From NCBI RefSeq assembly GCF_020524485.1, contig NZ_JAIVLF010000006.1, positions 186,001 to 250,000 on the forward strand: a stretch of DNA of 64,000 nucleotides, given 5' to 3'. Of the stretch, positions 52,193-60,847 are shown piece after piece (position 1 is the first letter of the stretch; each line of letters opens with the position of its first letter). Source of the DNA: Novosphingobium profundi (GTDB lineage Bacteria; Pseudomonadota; Alphaproteobacteria; Sphingomonadales; Sphingomonadaceae). Position numbers and translations under genes: made by a program. Below the pieces are notes generated by a model. It saw nothing but the letters and a program-made list of their open reading frames with translations. It made no database searches and was not told where the DNA came from.

Positions 52193-54034
52193 ATGTACAA
52201 ACCCACAGAAGACAGCGCCGCGCGCCGCGTGGACCCGCCTCTGGGAGATACATCCGTGCCCGAGGGTGCCGAGCCCCCCGTCGTTGGGGCCGACCAGTCC
52301 GAAACCGGCCGCGCGCTTGCGCTGGTCGACTTTGCGGCGCCCACCGTCAGCGCGGGCGAACGCCTGATCCGCTTTGCCTACAAGCTGGGCGTGCCGGGCA
52401 CGATGCTGACCGCACCGATGGGCAAGAAGGCGCGCATGCGCCTGCTCGCCACCGTGCGCGGCACCGTGCCGGGCGACAAGGCGGCTGGCACCGCCCTTCG
52501 CGCGGGCCACTTCCTTGTCCATGGCGCGCGCACGCCGATCACCCAGGTCGACTTCGGCGGCGCGGCGCGCGTCCCCCCGCCGCTCGAGCGCACCGTGCAC
52601 AGCTTCGCCTGGCTCGCCGACCTCGAAGCCTGCGGCCCCCGCGAACAGGTCGCCCCCGTGGCCGAGCGCATCCTCACATCCTGGCTCCAGGCCAACCCGA
52701 AGGCCCCCACCAAGACCGGCAAGGCCAGCCGCGGCCCGGCCTGGACGGTGGGGCACACCGGCGCGCGCCTGCTCAACTGGCTGGTCCATGCCCCGCTCAT
52801 CCTCTCGGGCGAAAAGGCGCTGCGCGTGCGCATGCTGCGCCACATTGCCGAGACCGCCCGCTGGCTCGACCGGCAGGTCCACCACGCCGAGGATTCGCTG
52901 GGCGCGGTTGCGGGCTGGTGCGGCCTTGTCGCCTGCGGTCTGCTGCTGCCCGAAGGCCGCCCGCGCCGCCTCTACGGCGAAGCCGGGCTGATGAAGGCCC
53001 TGGGCGAGCTGATGGGCGATGACGGCGGCGTCCTCTCGCGCAGCCCGCTTGCCCAGATGGAAGCGATCGCCCTCCTCGTGCGCCTGCGCAACTGCTACCA
53101 GGCCACGCGGCGCGACAGCACCGAGGCGATGGAACACGTCATCGAGATGCTCGTGCCCCCACTCCTCGCGCTGTGCCATGGCGATGGTTCGCTGGGCTCC
53201 TGGCAGGGCGGCTGGGCGGTCCCGGCCGACACCGTGGATGGCCTTGTCGCGGCGAGCGGCGTGCGCACCCGCCCGCTGCGCGACGTGCGCCAGTGGGGCT
53301 ACCAGCGCGTTGCCGCGCACAAGTCGATCCTCCAGTTCGACACCGCCCCGCCGCCGATGCCGCGCGACGGGCGCTTTGGCTGCGCCTCCACCCTCGCCTT
53401 CGAATTCTCGCACAACCGCCAGCGCATGATCGTCAACTGCGGCGGCGCAGCGAGCGCGGGCGGGCTCGTCCCCGCGCGCCTCGACCAGGGCCTGCGCGCC
53501 ACCGCCGCGCACTCCACCCTGACGCTCGACGATGCCAATTCCACCGCCATCCTCATCAACGGCGCGATTGGCCAGGGCGTCACCGCCGTCGATGTCGACC
53601 GCAAGACGATGGAGACCGACAGCGGCGCGCGCGCCACCCGGCTCGAGGCCAGCCACAACGGCTATGCCCAGCGCTACACGCTGACCCACCGCCGTATCCT
53701 GATCCTGCGCGACGACGGCACCGAACTGCGCGGCGAAGACATGCTCCTGCCCTCAGGCCGCAAGGCCAAGCGCGGCAAGGTCGGCTTTGCGATCCGCTTC
53801 CACCTCGCCCCCGAAGTCACCGTTGCCCCCACCGAGGACGGCCAGGGCGCCGCCCTCGTCCTTGCCGACGGCAGCTACTGGCAGTTCCGCGCAGGCGCAG
53901 GCACCGTCGAGATCGAGGATTCGCTCTGGGTCGATGGCCAGGGCCGCCCCCAGGCCACCCACCAGATCGTCCTCCAGGGCCTCGCCTCGCGCGGCGGCGG
54001 CACCTTCAGCTGGCTCTTCAAGAAGATGGGCTGA
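52193..54034 (+). CDS. Heparinase II/III-family protein
   Basis: 613 residues from ATG 52193, chosen for its strong GAGGAGGG ribosome site 4 bases upstream; a GTG at 52088, 6 bases after rpe, would add 35 low-complexity residues. The first half is an alpha-helical toroid (TVGHTGARLLNWLVHAPLIL, MLRHIAETARWLDRQVHHAE, LGAVAGWCGLVACGLLLPEG, LCHGDGSLGSWQGGW). The second half is the beta-rich Hepar_II_III domain (FEFSHNRQRMIVNCGGA, ATAAHSTLTLDDANS, HNGYAQRYTLTHRRILI). Family lyases cut uronic-acid polysaccharides, yet copies next to rpe and purH are common in this order and lack a signal peptide, as here, so a housekeeping or envelope role is possible. The substrate is unknown. Confidence 0.85.
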   Translation: MYKPTEDSAARRVDPPLGDTSVPEGAEPPVVGADQSETGRALALVDFAAPTVSAGERLIRFAYKLGVPGTMLTAPMGKKARMRLLATVRGTVPGDKAAGTALRAGHFLVHGARTPITQVDFGGAARVPPPLERTVHSFAWLADLEACGPREQVAPVAERILTSWLQANPKAPTKTGKASRGPAWTVGHTGARLLNWLVHAPLILSGEKALRVRMLRHIAETARWLDRQVHHAEDSLGAVAGWCGLVACGLLLPEGRPRRLYGEAGLMKALGELMGDDGGVLSRSPLAQMEAIALLVRLRNCYQATRRDSTEAMEHVIEMLVPPLLALCHGDGSLGSWQGGWAVPADTVDGLVAASGVRTRPLRDVRQWGYQRVAAHKSILQFDTAPPPMPRDGRFGCASTLAFEFSHNRQRMIVNCGGAASAGGLVPARLDQGLRATAAHSTLTLDDANSTAILINGAIGQGVTAVDVDRKTMETDSGARATRLEASHNGYAQRYTLTHRRILILRDDGTELRGEDMLLPSGRKAKRGKVGFAIRFHLAPEVTVAPTEDGQGAALVLADGSYWQFRAGAGTVEIEDSLWVDGQGRPQATHQIVLQGLASRGGGTFSWLFKKMG

Positions 54035-54072
54035 ACCCACCGGGGTTCTGCAAGATCGGAAGAGAAGACAAT

Positions 54073-54114
54073 CCGAGGGCCATCGCCCTCGGGCTCCCCG
54101 CACTGTCGAGCGCA
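54073..54114 (-). repeat. Partial intergenic repeat, copy D (inverted)
   Basis: CCGAGGGC-CATC-GCCCTCGG (54073-54092) followed by the core at 54093-54114 with one mismatch to copies A-C. The other two hairpins are missing. It lies 38 bases after the heparinase-like gene and can act as its terminator. Confidence 0.8.
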
Positions 54115-54340
54115 ATGCGAACCGGGCGCTTATGCTCACCCGCAACGTCGCAGTTTCGACCCATTCAAGACTCTCAGCCGCCAATTTCGCGTTCCCAGAT
54201 GCGGACGTTCCGGTTTTCCTGTCGGAGCGCCAACGCCGGGCCGGTAGGCGAATGTCTGAATTCAGCAGCCGACCTGAGGATAGCCATCGGCCCGTTGCCG
54301 CCAGTATTGCTGCAGTCCATCAAGGGTGCAAAGATGCTGA
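54115..54340. other. Intergenic stretch without recognised gene
   Basis: About 225 bases after repeat copy D, less GC-rich than the flanking genes and without a motif I recognise. Short open frames here run through the repeat and are not credible. It may contain the promoter of the hypothetical gene at 54341. Confidence 0.45.
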
Positions 54341-54724
54341 ATGCGTATCCAAACGATCGTTCTTATCGGGATCTATTCCTCGGCGTTACTCGTGGCGGGC
54401 TACGGCTTGGGCAATTTCGAAGGTTCACGACATTCTGCCCCCTCGCCCTTGAAGGTTCTAGAGTATCCTGCCGAGAGGTGGATTGGAACGGATGAGCAAG
54501 TTCAGGACGCGGTTGAGCGTTGGGCAAGAAAGACCACGGCTTCCAATGCAGAAATTCTGCAACATCGAAAGCCTCGATCAATGTTTATTCCGACACGCAA
54601 CCAAGGCTCAGGAATGCTCTGTATCGAACTTGAGCTAGAGCGGGGCGCTCTCGGCGGCTCACCGGTATATTGCTATGAGAACCAGACAACGAAACTCGTC
54701 GCAGAATACAGCGATGTTGAATAA
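54341..54724 (+). CDS. Hypothetical exported or anchored small protein
   Basis: 127 residues, not recognised. The N-terminus (MRIQTIVLIGIYSSALLVAG) is a hydrophobic signal or membrane anchor; the rest is soluble (VLEYPAERWIGTDEQVQDAV, MFIPTRNQGSGMLCIELELE, SPVYCYENQTTKLVAEYSD) with two cysteines that could form a periplasmic disulphide. Codon use and base composition are clearly AT-richer than in neighbouring genes, shared with the next gene at 54836, which suggests an acquired segment. No Shine-Dalgarno sequence is obvious. It reads as a real protein, but support is only its composition and ordered hydrophobic pattern. Confidence 0.55.
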   Translation: MRIQTIVLIGIYSSALLVAGYGLGNFEGSRHSAPSPLKVLEYPAERWIGTDEQVQDAVERWARKTTASNAEILQHRKPRSMFIPTRNQGSGMLCIELELERGALGGSPVYCYENQTTKLVAEYSDVE

Positions 54725-54835
54725 TTTCTGCATGCATAAAGTAGCGCGCGGCGGGTTTCGGATTCGCTGACGCGATGGACGAAGGTCATGAATGGGCGCG
54801 TGGCGGAATTTCGGCACACGCCCCATTGCGGACAT

Positions 54836-55225
54836 TCAGCGCCTAATCAGAGCAAAAGCAGGTTCACCGCTTGAAATAACGTCAAGGCAACCGGAACCAG
54901 TAATGAACCGATAATGCTTAGGCGATCCTTGTGAGATACGCCAACTCTCTGATTGCGCCTCGAAAAAAGGGTCGCCTTCTACGCTGTAGGCAAAGTGGTG
55001 GGGAACAAGACCAGCCCAATCCCCTGGATGGCTTTCCGTAGACAATGGAAACTCGTCCATCATTCGCACAATTACACCATATCCAAGAAAGCTCACCTCC
55101 AAGACGCGGTCATCATTCCAAATTTCGAATGTAGCGGTCTCTCGTTGCCAATCGAATGAGACCAGATCCGCTGCATCTGCATCTGCCCAAGGTGCTTTGC
55201 TCTCGATCGGGAAATACTTGATCAT
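54836..55225 (-). CDS. Hypothetical small cytoplasmic protein
   Basis: 129 residues, not recognised. It starts MIKYFPIESKAPWADADAAD and has a regular mixed alpha/beta look (LVSFDWQRETATFEIWNDDR, VLEVSFLGYGVIVRMMDEFP, WRISQGSPKHYRFITGSGCL) without signal or membrane segments. The tryptophan- and acid-rich composition is like that of immunity or antitoxin-type proteins, but this is only an impression. It is convergent with the hypothetical gene at 54341, and both share lower GC than the surroundings. No toxin gene is visible beside it. Confidence 0.55.
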   Translation of the reverse strand: MIKYFPIESKAPWADADAADLVSFDWQRETATFEIWNDDRVLEVSFLGYGVIVRMMDEFPLSTESHPGDWAGLVPHHFAYSVEGDPFFEAQSESWRISQGSPKHYRFITGSGCLDVISSGEPAFALIRR

Positions 55226-55677
55226 GTAATCAAGCTAATGATTGTACAGGATAAGCGCTACATCTTTGTATGTCGGCTTCCCACCCATCCCGGCTGCTGG
55301 CCGATCGGATCGACAAGCGTAACCGGACGGGCCGCGCCCTGGCGGGTCGATTCGGCTCTCGAACGACCGACAGGGCCGCCTGGCGGCCACTCCCGCCGCC
55401 AGTGCATAGAGGCCCTCCCGGGCCCGACCCTTCCCGGTCACTCATCGCTCCATTTTCGCTTCCAAGGTGCAGACCTTCCGCTTTTGCCCAGAAGCAGACT
55501 TCACCGCACGTCCTGCCTTGTCCGATTCCGGGAGGGCGAGGGCGATGGCCCTAGCATTGGCCTTGCTTCGTTTCTGTGCGGCACGGGATTTTGCTTTCCT
55601 ACACCAGCGCCCTTGTGCGAGACCGGACGAAGGCGGTCGCATGTCCCCTCTCCCCCTGAAACCAAACGCTTTTCGAA
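55226..55677. other. Long intergenic region upstream of purH leader
   Basis: About 450 bases without a credible gene. It contains a decayed hairpin of the intergenic repeat family (AGGGC-GATG-GCCCT at 55539-55552, in an otherwise eroded context). The purH promoter is probably in the right-hand part. Overlapping open frames on both strands lack recognisable protein features. Confidence 0.45.
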
Positions 55678-55763
55678 GGTGACACGAGGGGGCCGGTAAC
55701 AGCCCCTGGACCGTGTCACCTGTGTCAACTTTGTGTCACCCTGTCCGCCCTTCGGGTGCGGAC
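55678..55763 (+). promoter_or_regulatory. Structured leader upstream of purH
   Basis: GGTGACAC (55678-55685) pairs with GTGTCACC (55713-55720), enclosing a GC stem (55687-55693 with 55702-55707). GTGTCA recurs at 55722 and 55733, the third time again as GTGTCACC, 20 bases after the first. A second hairpin, GTCCGCCC-TTCG-GG-T-GCGGAC (55743-55763), has a UUCG-type tetraloop. It lies 113 bases before the purH start. It may be a regulatory leader, a repressor array or a terminator. Confidence 0.45.
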
Positions 55764-55876
55764 GCGGCCGTGCGGGCCACTTTTTGCCGCACGTACCCTT
55801 GCTCCTGTCCCGTCCGCGGCCTAAGGGCGCGCGCAAAGACTTGACGCCCTCTTCTTTGCAAGGAAGCCTTTCGACC

Positions 55877-57469
55877 ATGAGCGATACTGTCCAGATCCGC
55901 CGCGCCCTGCTTTCGGTTTCCGACAAGACCGGGCTTGCCGAACTGGGCAAGGTCCTTGCCGATCGCGGCGTCGAGCTGGTCTCGACCGGCGGCACCGCCA
56001 AGGCGCTGCGCGATGCAGGGCTTACCGTGAAGGACATCTCGGAGATCACGGATTTCCCCGAGATGATGGACGGCCGCGTCAAGACGCTGCACCCCAAGGT
56101 CCACGGCGGCCTCCTCGCCGTGCGCGACAACGCCGAGCACGCCAAGGCCATGGAAGACCACGCGATCGGCGCGATCGACCTCGTCGTCGTCAACCTCTAC
56201 CCCTTCGAGGCGACCGTCGCCAAGGGCGCGGACCGCGACACGATCATCGAGAACATCGACATCGGCGGCCCCTCGATGGTGCGCTCGGCGGCCAAGAACC
56301 ACGCCTACGTCACCATCGTCACCGACCCGGTCGACTACGAGGGCCTGATGGTCGAACTGGAGGCCACCGACGGCGCCACCACGCTCGCATTCCGCAAGCT
56401 GATGGCCGCGCGCGCCTTTGCCCAGACCGCCGCCTACGATTCGATGATCTCGCAGTGGTTCGCCTTCTCCGACCAGGGCCAGGAATTCCCCGAGATGCTC
56501 GCCGTCAACGGCCGCCTCTCGACCACCCTGCGCTATGGTGAGAACCCGCACCAGAAGGCCGCGCTCTACACGCCGGTCGGTCCCTACACCAAGGGTCTCG
56601 CCCAGGCCGAGCAGATCCAGGGCAAGGAACTCTCGTACAACAACTACAACGACGCCGACGCCGCCTTCGAACTCGCCGCCGAGTTCAAGGGCCAGAAGCC
56701 GTCTGTCGTCATCGTCAAGCACGCCAACCCTTGCGGCGTTGCCCAGGGTGACACCCTGCTGGGCGCCTGGAACGACGCGCTGGCCTGCGACGATGTCTCG
56801 GCCTTCGGCGGCATCGTCGCCGTCAACCAGACTCTCGATGGCCCGACCGCTGAAGCGATCTGCCAGATCTTCACCGAAGTCGTCGTCGCGCCCGACGCGG
56901 ACGAGGACGCGCGCGCCTTCTTCGCCAAGAAGAAGAACCTGCGCCTGCTGCTCACCGGCGAACTGCCCGACCCGCGCCGCGGCGGCCTCAATGTGAAGCC
57001 CATCACCGGCGGCCTGCTCGTCCAGGGCCGTGACAACGGCGCCATCGGCTTCGACGATCTCAAGGTCGTCACCGAGCGCGCGCCCACCGACGCGGAACTG
57101 GCCGACTGCCTCTTCGCCTGGACCGTGGCCCGCCACGTCAAGTCGAACGCCATCGTCTACGCCAAGGACGGCGCGACCGCAGGCATCGGCGCAGGCCAGA
57201 TGAACCGCCGCGACTCCTCGCGCATCGCCGCGATGAAGGCCGCCGAAGCGGCTGAGAAGTTCGGTTGGGACACGCCGCGCACCCATGGCAGCGCGGTAGC
57301 CTCGGACGCCTTCTTCCCCTTCGCCGACGGCCTCCTCGCCGCCGCCGAAGCGGGTGCCAGCGCGATCATCCAGCCCGGCGGCTCGATCCGCGACGATGAA
57401 GTGATCGCGGCGGCCAACGAAGCGGGCCTCGCGATGGTCTTCACCGGAATGCGCCATTTCCGTCACTAA
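55877..57469 (+). CDS. purH: Bifunctional AICAR transformylase / IMP cyclohydrolase
   Basis: 530 residues from the ATG at 55877 ([20 protein letters not shown]); longer upstream frames lie in the leader. The N-terminal IMP cyclohydrolase (MGS-like) domain has [49 protein letters not shown] and [17 protein letters not shown]. The C-terminal transformylase domain has [48 protein letters not shown] and [19 protein letters not shown]. It catalyses the last two steps of de novo IMP synthesis. Length and motifs are complete. It is preceded by a structured leader and followed by a small membrane protein gene 30 bases downstream. Confidence 0.97.
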   Translation: MSDTVQIRRALLSVSDKTGLAELGKVLADRGVELVSTGGTAKALRDAGLTVKDISEITDFPEMMDGRVKTLHPKVHGGLLAVRDNAEHAKAMEDHAIGAIDLVVVNLYPFEATVAKGADRDTIIENIDIGGPSMVRSAAKNHAYVTIVTDPVDYEGLMVELEATDGATTLAFRKLMAARAFAQTAAYDSMISQWFAFSDQGQEFPEMLAVNGRLSTTLRYGENPHQKAALYTPVGPYTKGLAQAEQIQGKELSYNNYNDADAAFELAAEFKGQKPSVVIVKHANPCGVAQGDTLLGAWNDALACDDVSAFGGIVAVNQTLDGPTAEAICQIFTEVVVAPDADEDARAFFAKKKNLRLLLTGELPDPRRGGLNVKPITGGLLVQGRDNGAIGFDDLKVVTERAPTDAELADCLFAWTVARHVKSNAIVYAKDGATAGIGAGQMNRRDSSRIAAMKAAEAAEKFGWDTPRTHGSAVASDAFFPFADGLLAAAEAGASAIIQPGGSIRDDEVIAAANEAGLAMVFTGMRHFRH

Positions 57470-57499
57470 GACACCGACACGCCGGGGGCCGCTGCACAC

Positions 57500-57721
57500 A
57501 TGACCTTGCTCTGGCTCGGCCCCCTCGTGACGCTCGGCTTCATGGCCGGGTTCCTGATTTCGGCCATCCTGCTGCGCATGGGGCGCCTCTCGCGCCCGGC
57601 CAGCTGGATCGCCGCGCTCGGCCTTCCCTTCGGTTGCGCCACCCTGCCAGTGCTGATTCTGGCCGCGCTTTCGCTCTTCGAAATGCTGATGGAAACGCAC
57701 AGCCCTTCGACAGGAATGTGA
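57500..57721 (+). CDS. Small two-helix membrane protein downstream of purH
   Basis: 73 residues (MTLLWLGPLVTLGFMAGFLI). Two strong hydrophobic helices, about residues 3-25 and 38-62 (ASWIAALGLPFGCATLPVLI), with a short basic loop (RMGRLSRP) placing the loop in the cytoplasm. The start follows purH by 30 bases on the same strand, so co-transcription is likely. I do not recognise the family. The stop codon lies inside a small hairpin at 57713-57729. The ordered hydrophobic pattern supports a real gene, though small hydrophobic frames also occur by chance in GC-rich DNA. Confidence 0.5.
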   Translation: MTLLWLGPLVTLGFMAGFLISAILLRMGRLSRPASWIAALGLPFGCATLPVLILAALSLFEMLMETHSPSTGM

Positions 57722-57729
57722 CACGTTCC
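57713..57729 (+). terminator. Short hairpin at end of purH unit
   Basis: GGAATGT-GAC-ACGTTCC forms a 7-bp stem (one G-U pair) with a 3-base loop, spanning the stop codon of the small membrane gene. No T-run follows; weak terminator or chance. Confidence 0.3.
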
Positions 57730-57914
57730 CGCCGATTTCCTCGCCCTGCCGCCCACATGAAACAACTCATCGTCCGGTCAACGGATGATGCCCTTTATTC
57801 ACTCGACGCTCAGCCGTTTTGGGACAAGAGGGCGCGGAAGAAACCGGCGGCCCGCGCCGCCCCAACCGCTAGCTTTGATCGCTAGCCCCAACCGCTCGAT
57901 TGCCTGGATACCCT

Positions 57915-58064
57915 ATGCGCCTGCTCAAGACCCAATTCGCCCGCTTCTTCGCTCTCGGCTTCGCCGGTGGGGCCGTGCTGGTGTTCGGCGTCATGGGCAT
58001 CGACACCGGCACCTCGCTTTCGGACTCGATGGTTCCCCCGGCCGAAGCCGCCACCACGCGTTGA
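57915..58064 (+). CDS. Small single-helix membrane protein (49 aa)
   Basis: MRLLKTQFARFFALGFAGGA continues into a hydrophobic helix (to about residue 29) and a short polar tail (DSMVPPAEAATTR). A basic N-terminus followed by one helix suggests an inner-membrane anchor with a periplasmic tail, or a signal peptide with a tiny mature part. There is no clear Shine-Dalgarno sequence. It lies 69 bases before the Fur-family regulator on the same strand. I do not recognise it; the reading rests on composition and position only. Confidence 0.4.
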   Translation: MRLLKTQFARFFALGFAGGAVLVFGVMGIDTGTSLSDSMVPPAEAATTR

Positions 58065-58132
58065 GGCACGCCGTGCGCGGCGCACAGCCGCCCGGACCCA
58101 CGGTACCACCCGACATTGCGAAGCGGGGCCCG

Positions 58133-58636
58133 ATGGCCCATATTGGAAGCATGGGCACCGATCTTCACGACGATTGCGAAATCACGCACGGCCACCACGA
58201 ACACAGCGGCGAAGGCCTGAAGAAGGCCGCGCGCGACGTGCTCGTGTCGGCGGGCGAACAGTGGACCGACATGCGCGCGGACGTGTTCGCCTCGCTGGCC
58301 GAACGCACCACGCCAGCCTCGGCCTATGATCTTGCCGAAAGCGTTTCGGCGCTGCGCGGCAAGCGCGTTGCCCCCAACAGCGTCTACCGAATTCTCGACC
58401 TGTTCGTGCGCACGAACCTTGCGCGCCGGGTGGAGAGCGCAAACGCCTACATCGCCAATTCGCATCCCGGCTGTCGCCACGATTGCATCTTCCTGATCTG
58501 CGATGCCTGCGGCGAAGTCGTCCATATCGATGACGACGAACTGACCGGCGCACTCATCAAGGCCGCCCGCGACAACGGCTTTGCCGACGTGCGCCCGGTC
58601 GTCGAACTGCGCGGGACCTGCGCTTCATGCAGTTGA
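58133..58636 (+). CDS. Fur-family metalloregulator, Zur-like
   Basis: 167 residues from ATG 58133; ATG 58151 is the alternative start (161 residues). A winged-helix DNA-binding domain (MRADVFASLAERTTPASAYD, VSALRGKRVAPNSVYRILDL) precedes the dimerisation and metal domain. Structural zinc cysteines appear as CDACGEV and at the C-terminus as GTCASCS, the CxxC...CxxC pattern. HPGCRHDCIFLICDACGEVV and VVHIDDDEL supply further ligands. The N-terminus is histidine-rich (HGHHEHSGEG), as in several Zur proteins. Zinc-dependent repression of uptake genes is the likely role; Fur or another metal cannot be excluded. Its targets are not apparent nearby, and the TGCAA boxes at 3776 and 5215 belong more naturally to a Fur or Irr paralogue. 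Confidence 0.85.
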   Translation: MAHIGSMGTDLHDDCEITHGHHEHSGEGLKKAARDVLVSAGEQWTDMRADVFASLAERTTPASAYDLAESVSALRGKRVAPNSVYRILDLFVRTNLARRVESANAYIANSHPGCRHDCIFLICDACGEVVHIDDDELTGALIKAARDNGFADVRPVVELRGTCASCS

Positions 58637-58784
58637 GGCGCCCTCTTTTTCCAGTGCCAACTTGAAACGCCCGCCAATTTCTTGACTTTTCCTTGGCACA
58701 ATCCTTACGGACGGCCGTTAGGACCCGATGGCTCCGAAGTCGATCAGATCGACATGCCCGCCGCACACGTGTAAGGCTAACCTG

Positions 58785-60719
58785 ATGAACGCCAGCTCGG
58801 CAACGCCCCTCCTCGATACCGTTTCCACCCCTGAAGACCTGCGTGCGCTTGCGCCCGGCCAGCTGCGCCAGCTTGCTGACGAACTGCGCACCGAGACGAT
58901 CTCGGCCGTGGGGCAGACCGGTGGGCATCTGGGCTCCGGGCTCGGCGTCGTCGAACTCACGGTGGCCCTGCACTACGTCTTCGACACGCCCGCCGACCGC
59001 CTGATCTGGGACGTGGGCCATCAGGCCTATCCGCACAAGATCCTGACCGGTCGCCGTGACCGCATCCGCACGCTGCGCCAGGGCGGCGGCCTCTCGGGCT
59101 TCACCAAGCGCTCCGAGAGCGAGTACGATCCCTTCGGCACTGCGCATAGCTCCACCTCGATCTCGGCCGCGCTCGGCTTTGCCATGGCCAACAAGATCAA
59201 GGGCGTGCCCGGACGCGGCATCGCGGTGATCGGCGATGGCGCGATGAGCGCCGGGATGGCCTACGAGGCAATGAACAACGCCGAGGCCGCGGGCAACCGC
59301 CTGATCGTGATCCTCAACGACAACGACATGTCGATTGCGCCGCCGGTCGGAGGCCTCTCGTCCTACCTCGCGCGGCTTGTCTCCTCGGGCAAGTTCCTGG
59401 GGCTTCGCGAACTTGCTCGCCGGTTTGCCCGCCGCCTGCCGCGCCCGCTGGCGCAGGCCGCCCGCAAGACCGACGAATACGCCCGCGGACTTGCCATGGG
59501 CGGCACCCTGTTCGAGGAACTGGGCTTCTACTACGTCGGCCCGCTCGATGGCCACGACCTCGATTCGCTGGTTCCGGTCCTGGAAAACGTGCGCGATGCG
59601 GGCGAAGGCCCGATCCTGCTCCACGTCGTGACGCAGAAGGGCAAGGGCTACCAGCCCGCCGAGGATGCGGCCGACAAGTACCACGGCGTCCAGAAGTTCA
59701 ACGTCGTCACCGGCGAGCAGACCAAGGCCCCCGCCGGTCCGCCCAGCTACACCGGCGTCTTTGCCAAGGCCCTGATCGCCGAGGCCGAGAAGGACGACAC
59801 GATCTGCGCGATCACCGCCGCGATGCCCTCGGGCACCGGGCTCGACAAGTTCGCCTCCTCTTTCCCCGAGCGTTCGTTCGATGTCGGCATTGCCGAACAG
59901 CACGCCGTGACCTTCGCAGCCGGTCTCGCTGCGCAAGGCATGCGCCCGTTCTGCGCGATCTACTCGACCTTCCTGCAGCGCGCCTTCGACCAAGTCGTGC
60001 ACGACGTCGCAATCCAGAACCTGCCGGTGCGCTTCGCCATCGACCGGGCCGGGCTCGTCGGTGCAGACGGCGCCACCCACGCGGGCTCGTTCGACATCAC
60101 CTATCTGGCGACGCTCCCCAATCTGGTCGTCATGGCCGCTGCCGACGAAGCGGAACTGGTCCACATGACCCACACCGCCGCGCAGCATGACAGTGGCCCC
60201 ATCGCCTTCCGTTACCCGCGCGGCAACGGCGTGGGCGTGGAACTGCCCGAGACCCCGCTGCGCCTCGAGATCGGCAAGGGCCGCGTGGTTCGCGGTTCGG
60301 CGGAAAAGGGCGGCAAGGTCGCCATTCTCTCGCTCGGCACGCGCCTTGGCGAGGCGCTCAAGGCCTCCGACACGCTGGAGGCCAAGGGCCTCCCGACGAC
60401 AGTGGCCGACATGCGCTTTGCCAAGCCGCTCGACACCGATCTCATCCGCCGCCTGATGCTGAGCCACGAAGTGGTCATCACGCTGGAGGAGGGTTCGATT
60501 GGCGGCCTTGGCGCCCACGTCCTCACCATGGCGAGCGACGAGGGCCTTACCGATGCAGGTCTCAAGATCCGCACCATGCGCCTGCCCGACGTGTTCCAGG
60601 ACCAGGACAAGCCCGAGAAGCAGTACGACGATGCCGGCCTCAACGCGCCGCAGATCGTCGACACCGTGCTTTCGGCCCTGCGCCACAACAGCCAGGGCGT
60701 GAGCGAAGCCAGGGCCTGA
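58785..60719 (+). CDS. dxs: 1-deoxy-D-xylulose-5-phosphate synthase
   Basis: 644 residues from the ATG at 58785 ([20 protein letters not shown]); the open frame starts 19 codons earlier but that part is not conserved-looking. Thiamine diphosphate enzyme motifs are complete: [57 protein letters not shown] and [19 protein letters not shown] in the ThDP-binding domain, and [20 protein letters not shown] (catalytic Glu), [20 protein letters not shown] later. It condenses pyruvate and glyceraldehyde-3-phosphate, the first step of the MEP isoprenoid pathway and a supplier of thiamine and pyridoxal precursors. It ends against a decayed copy of the intergenic repeat. Confidence 0.97.
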   Translation: MNASSATPLLDTVSTPEDLRALAPGQLRQLADELRTETISAVGQTGGHLGSGLGVVELTVALHYVFDTPADRLIWDVGHQAYPHKILTGRRDRIRTLRQGGGLSGFTKRSESEYDPFGTAHSSTSISAALGFAMANKIKGVPGRGIAVIGDGAMSAGMAYEAMNNAEAAGNRLIVILNDNDMSIAPPVGGLSSYLARLVSSGKFLGLRELARRFARRLPRPLAQAARKTDEYARGLAMGGTLFEELGFYYVGPLDGHDLDSLVPVLENVRDAGEGPILLHVVTQKGKGYQPAEDAADKYHGVQKFNVVTGEQTKAPAGPPSYTGVFAKALIAEAEKDDTICAITAAMPSGTGLDKFASSFPERSFDVGIAEQHAVTFAAGLAAQGMRPFCAIYSTFLQRAFDQVVHDVAIQNLPVRFAIDRAGLVGADGATHAGSFDITYLATLPNLVVMAAADEAELVHMTHTAAQHDSGPIAFRYPRGNGVGVELPETPLRLEIGKGRVVRGSAEKGGKVAILSLGTRLGEALKASDTLEAKGLPTTVADMRFAKPLDTDLIRRLMLSHEVVITLEEGSIGGLGAHVLTMASDEGLTDAGLKIRTMRLPDVFQDQDKPEKQYDDAGLNAPQIVDTVLSALRHNSQGVSEARA

Positions 60720-60832
60720 GGGGCAGCGCCCTCGGCACTCCCACCTCAGTCTACTTCACCTTCCACCTGCTATTCTGGCGGGGATAAGGTGAGGTTGCCG
60801 ATTTTGGGGGTCAAGGGGCGATGGCCCCTTGA
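60718..60832 (-). repeat. Decayed intergenic repeat, copy E (inverted)
   Basis: A shortened copy in the orientation of copy C: a worn GAGGGGCAGCGCCCTCGG hairpin starting at the dxs stop (60718-60735) and an intact TCAAGGGGC-GATG-GCCCCTTGA hairpin (60811-60832). The core is no longer recognisable. It separates the convergent dxs and SDR genes. Confidence 0.65.
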
Positions 60833-60847
60833 ATCATTGGTCTTCTT

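Noticed and set aside
55736..57724. Long minus-strand open frame opposite purH
   Set aside because: Shadow of a fully conserved housekeeping gene; composition is typical antisense.
58557..60686. Long minus-strand open frame opposite dxs
   Set aside because: Shadow frame; dxs motifs on the plus strand are complete.
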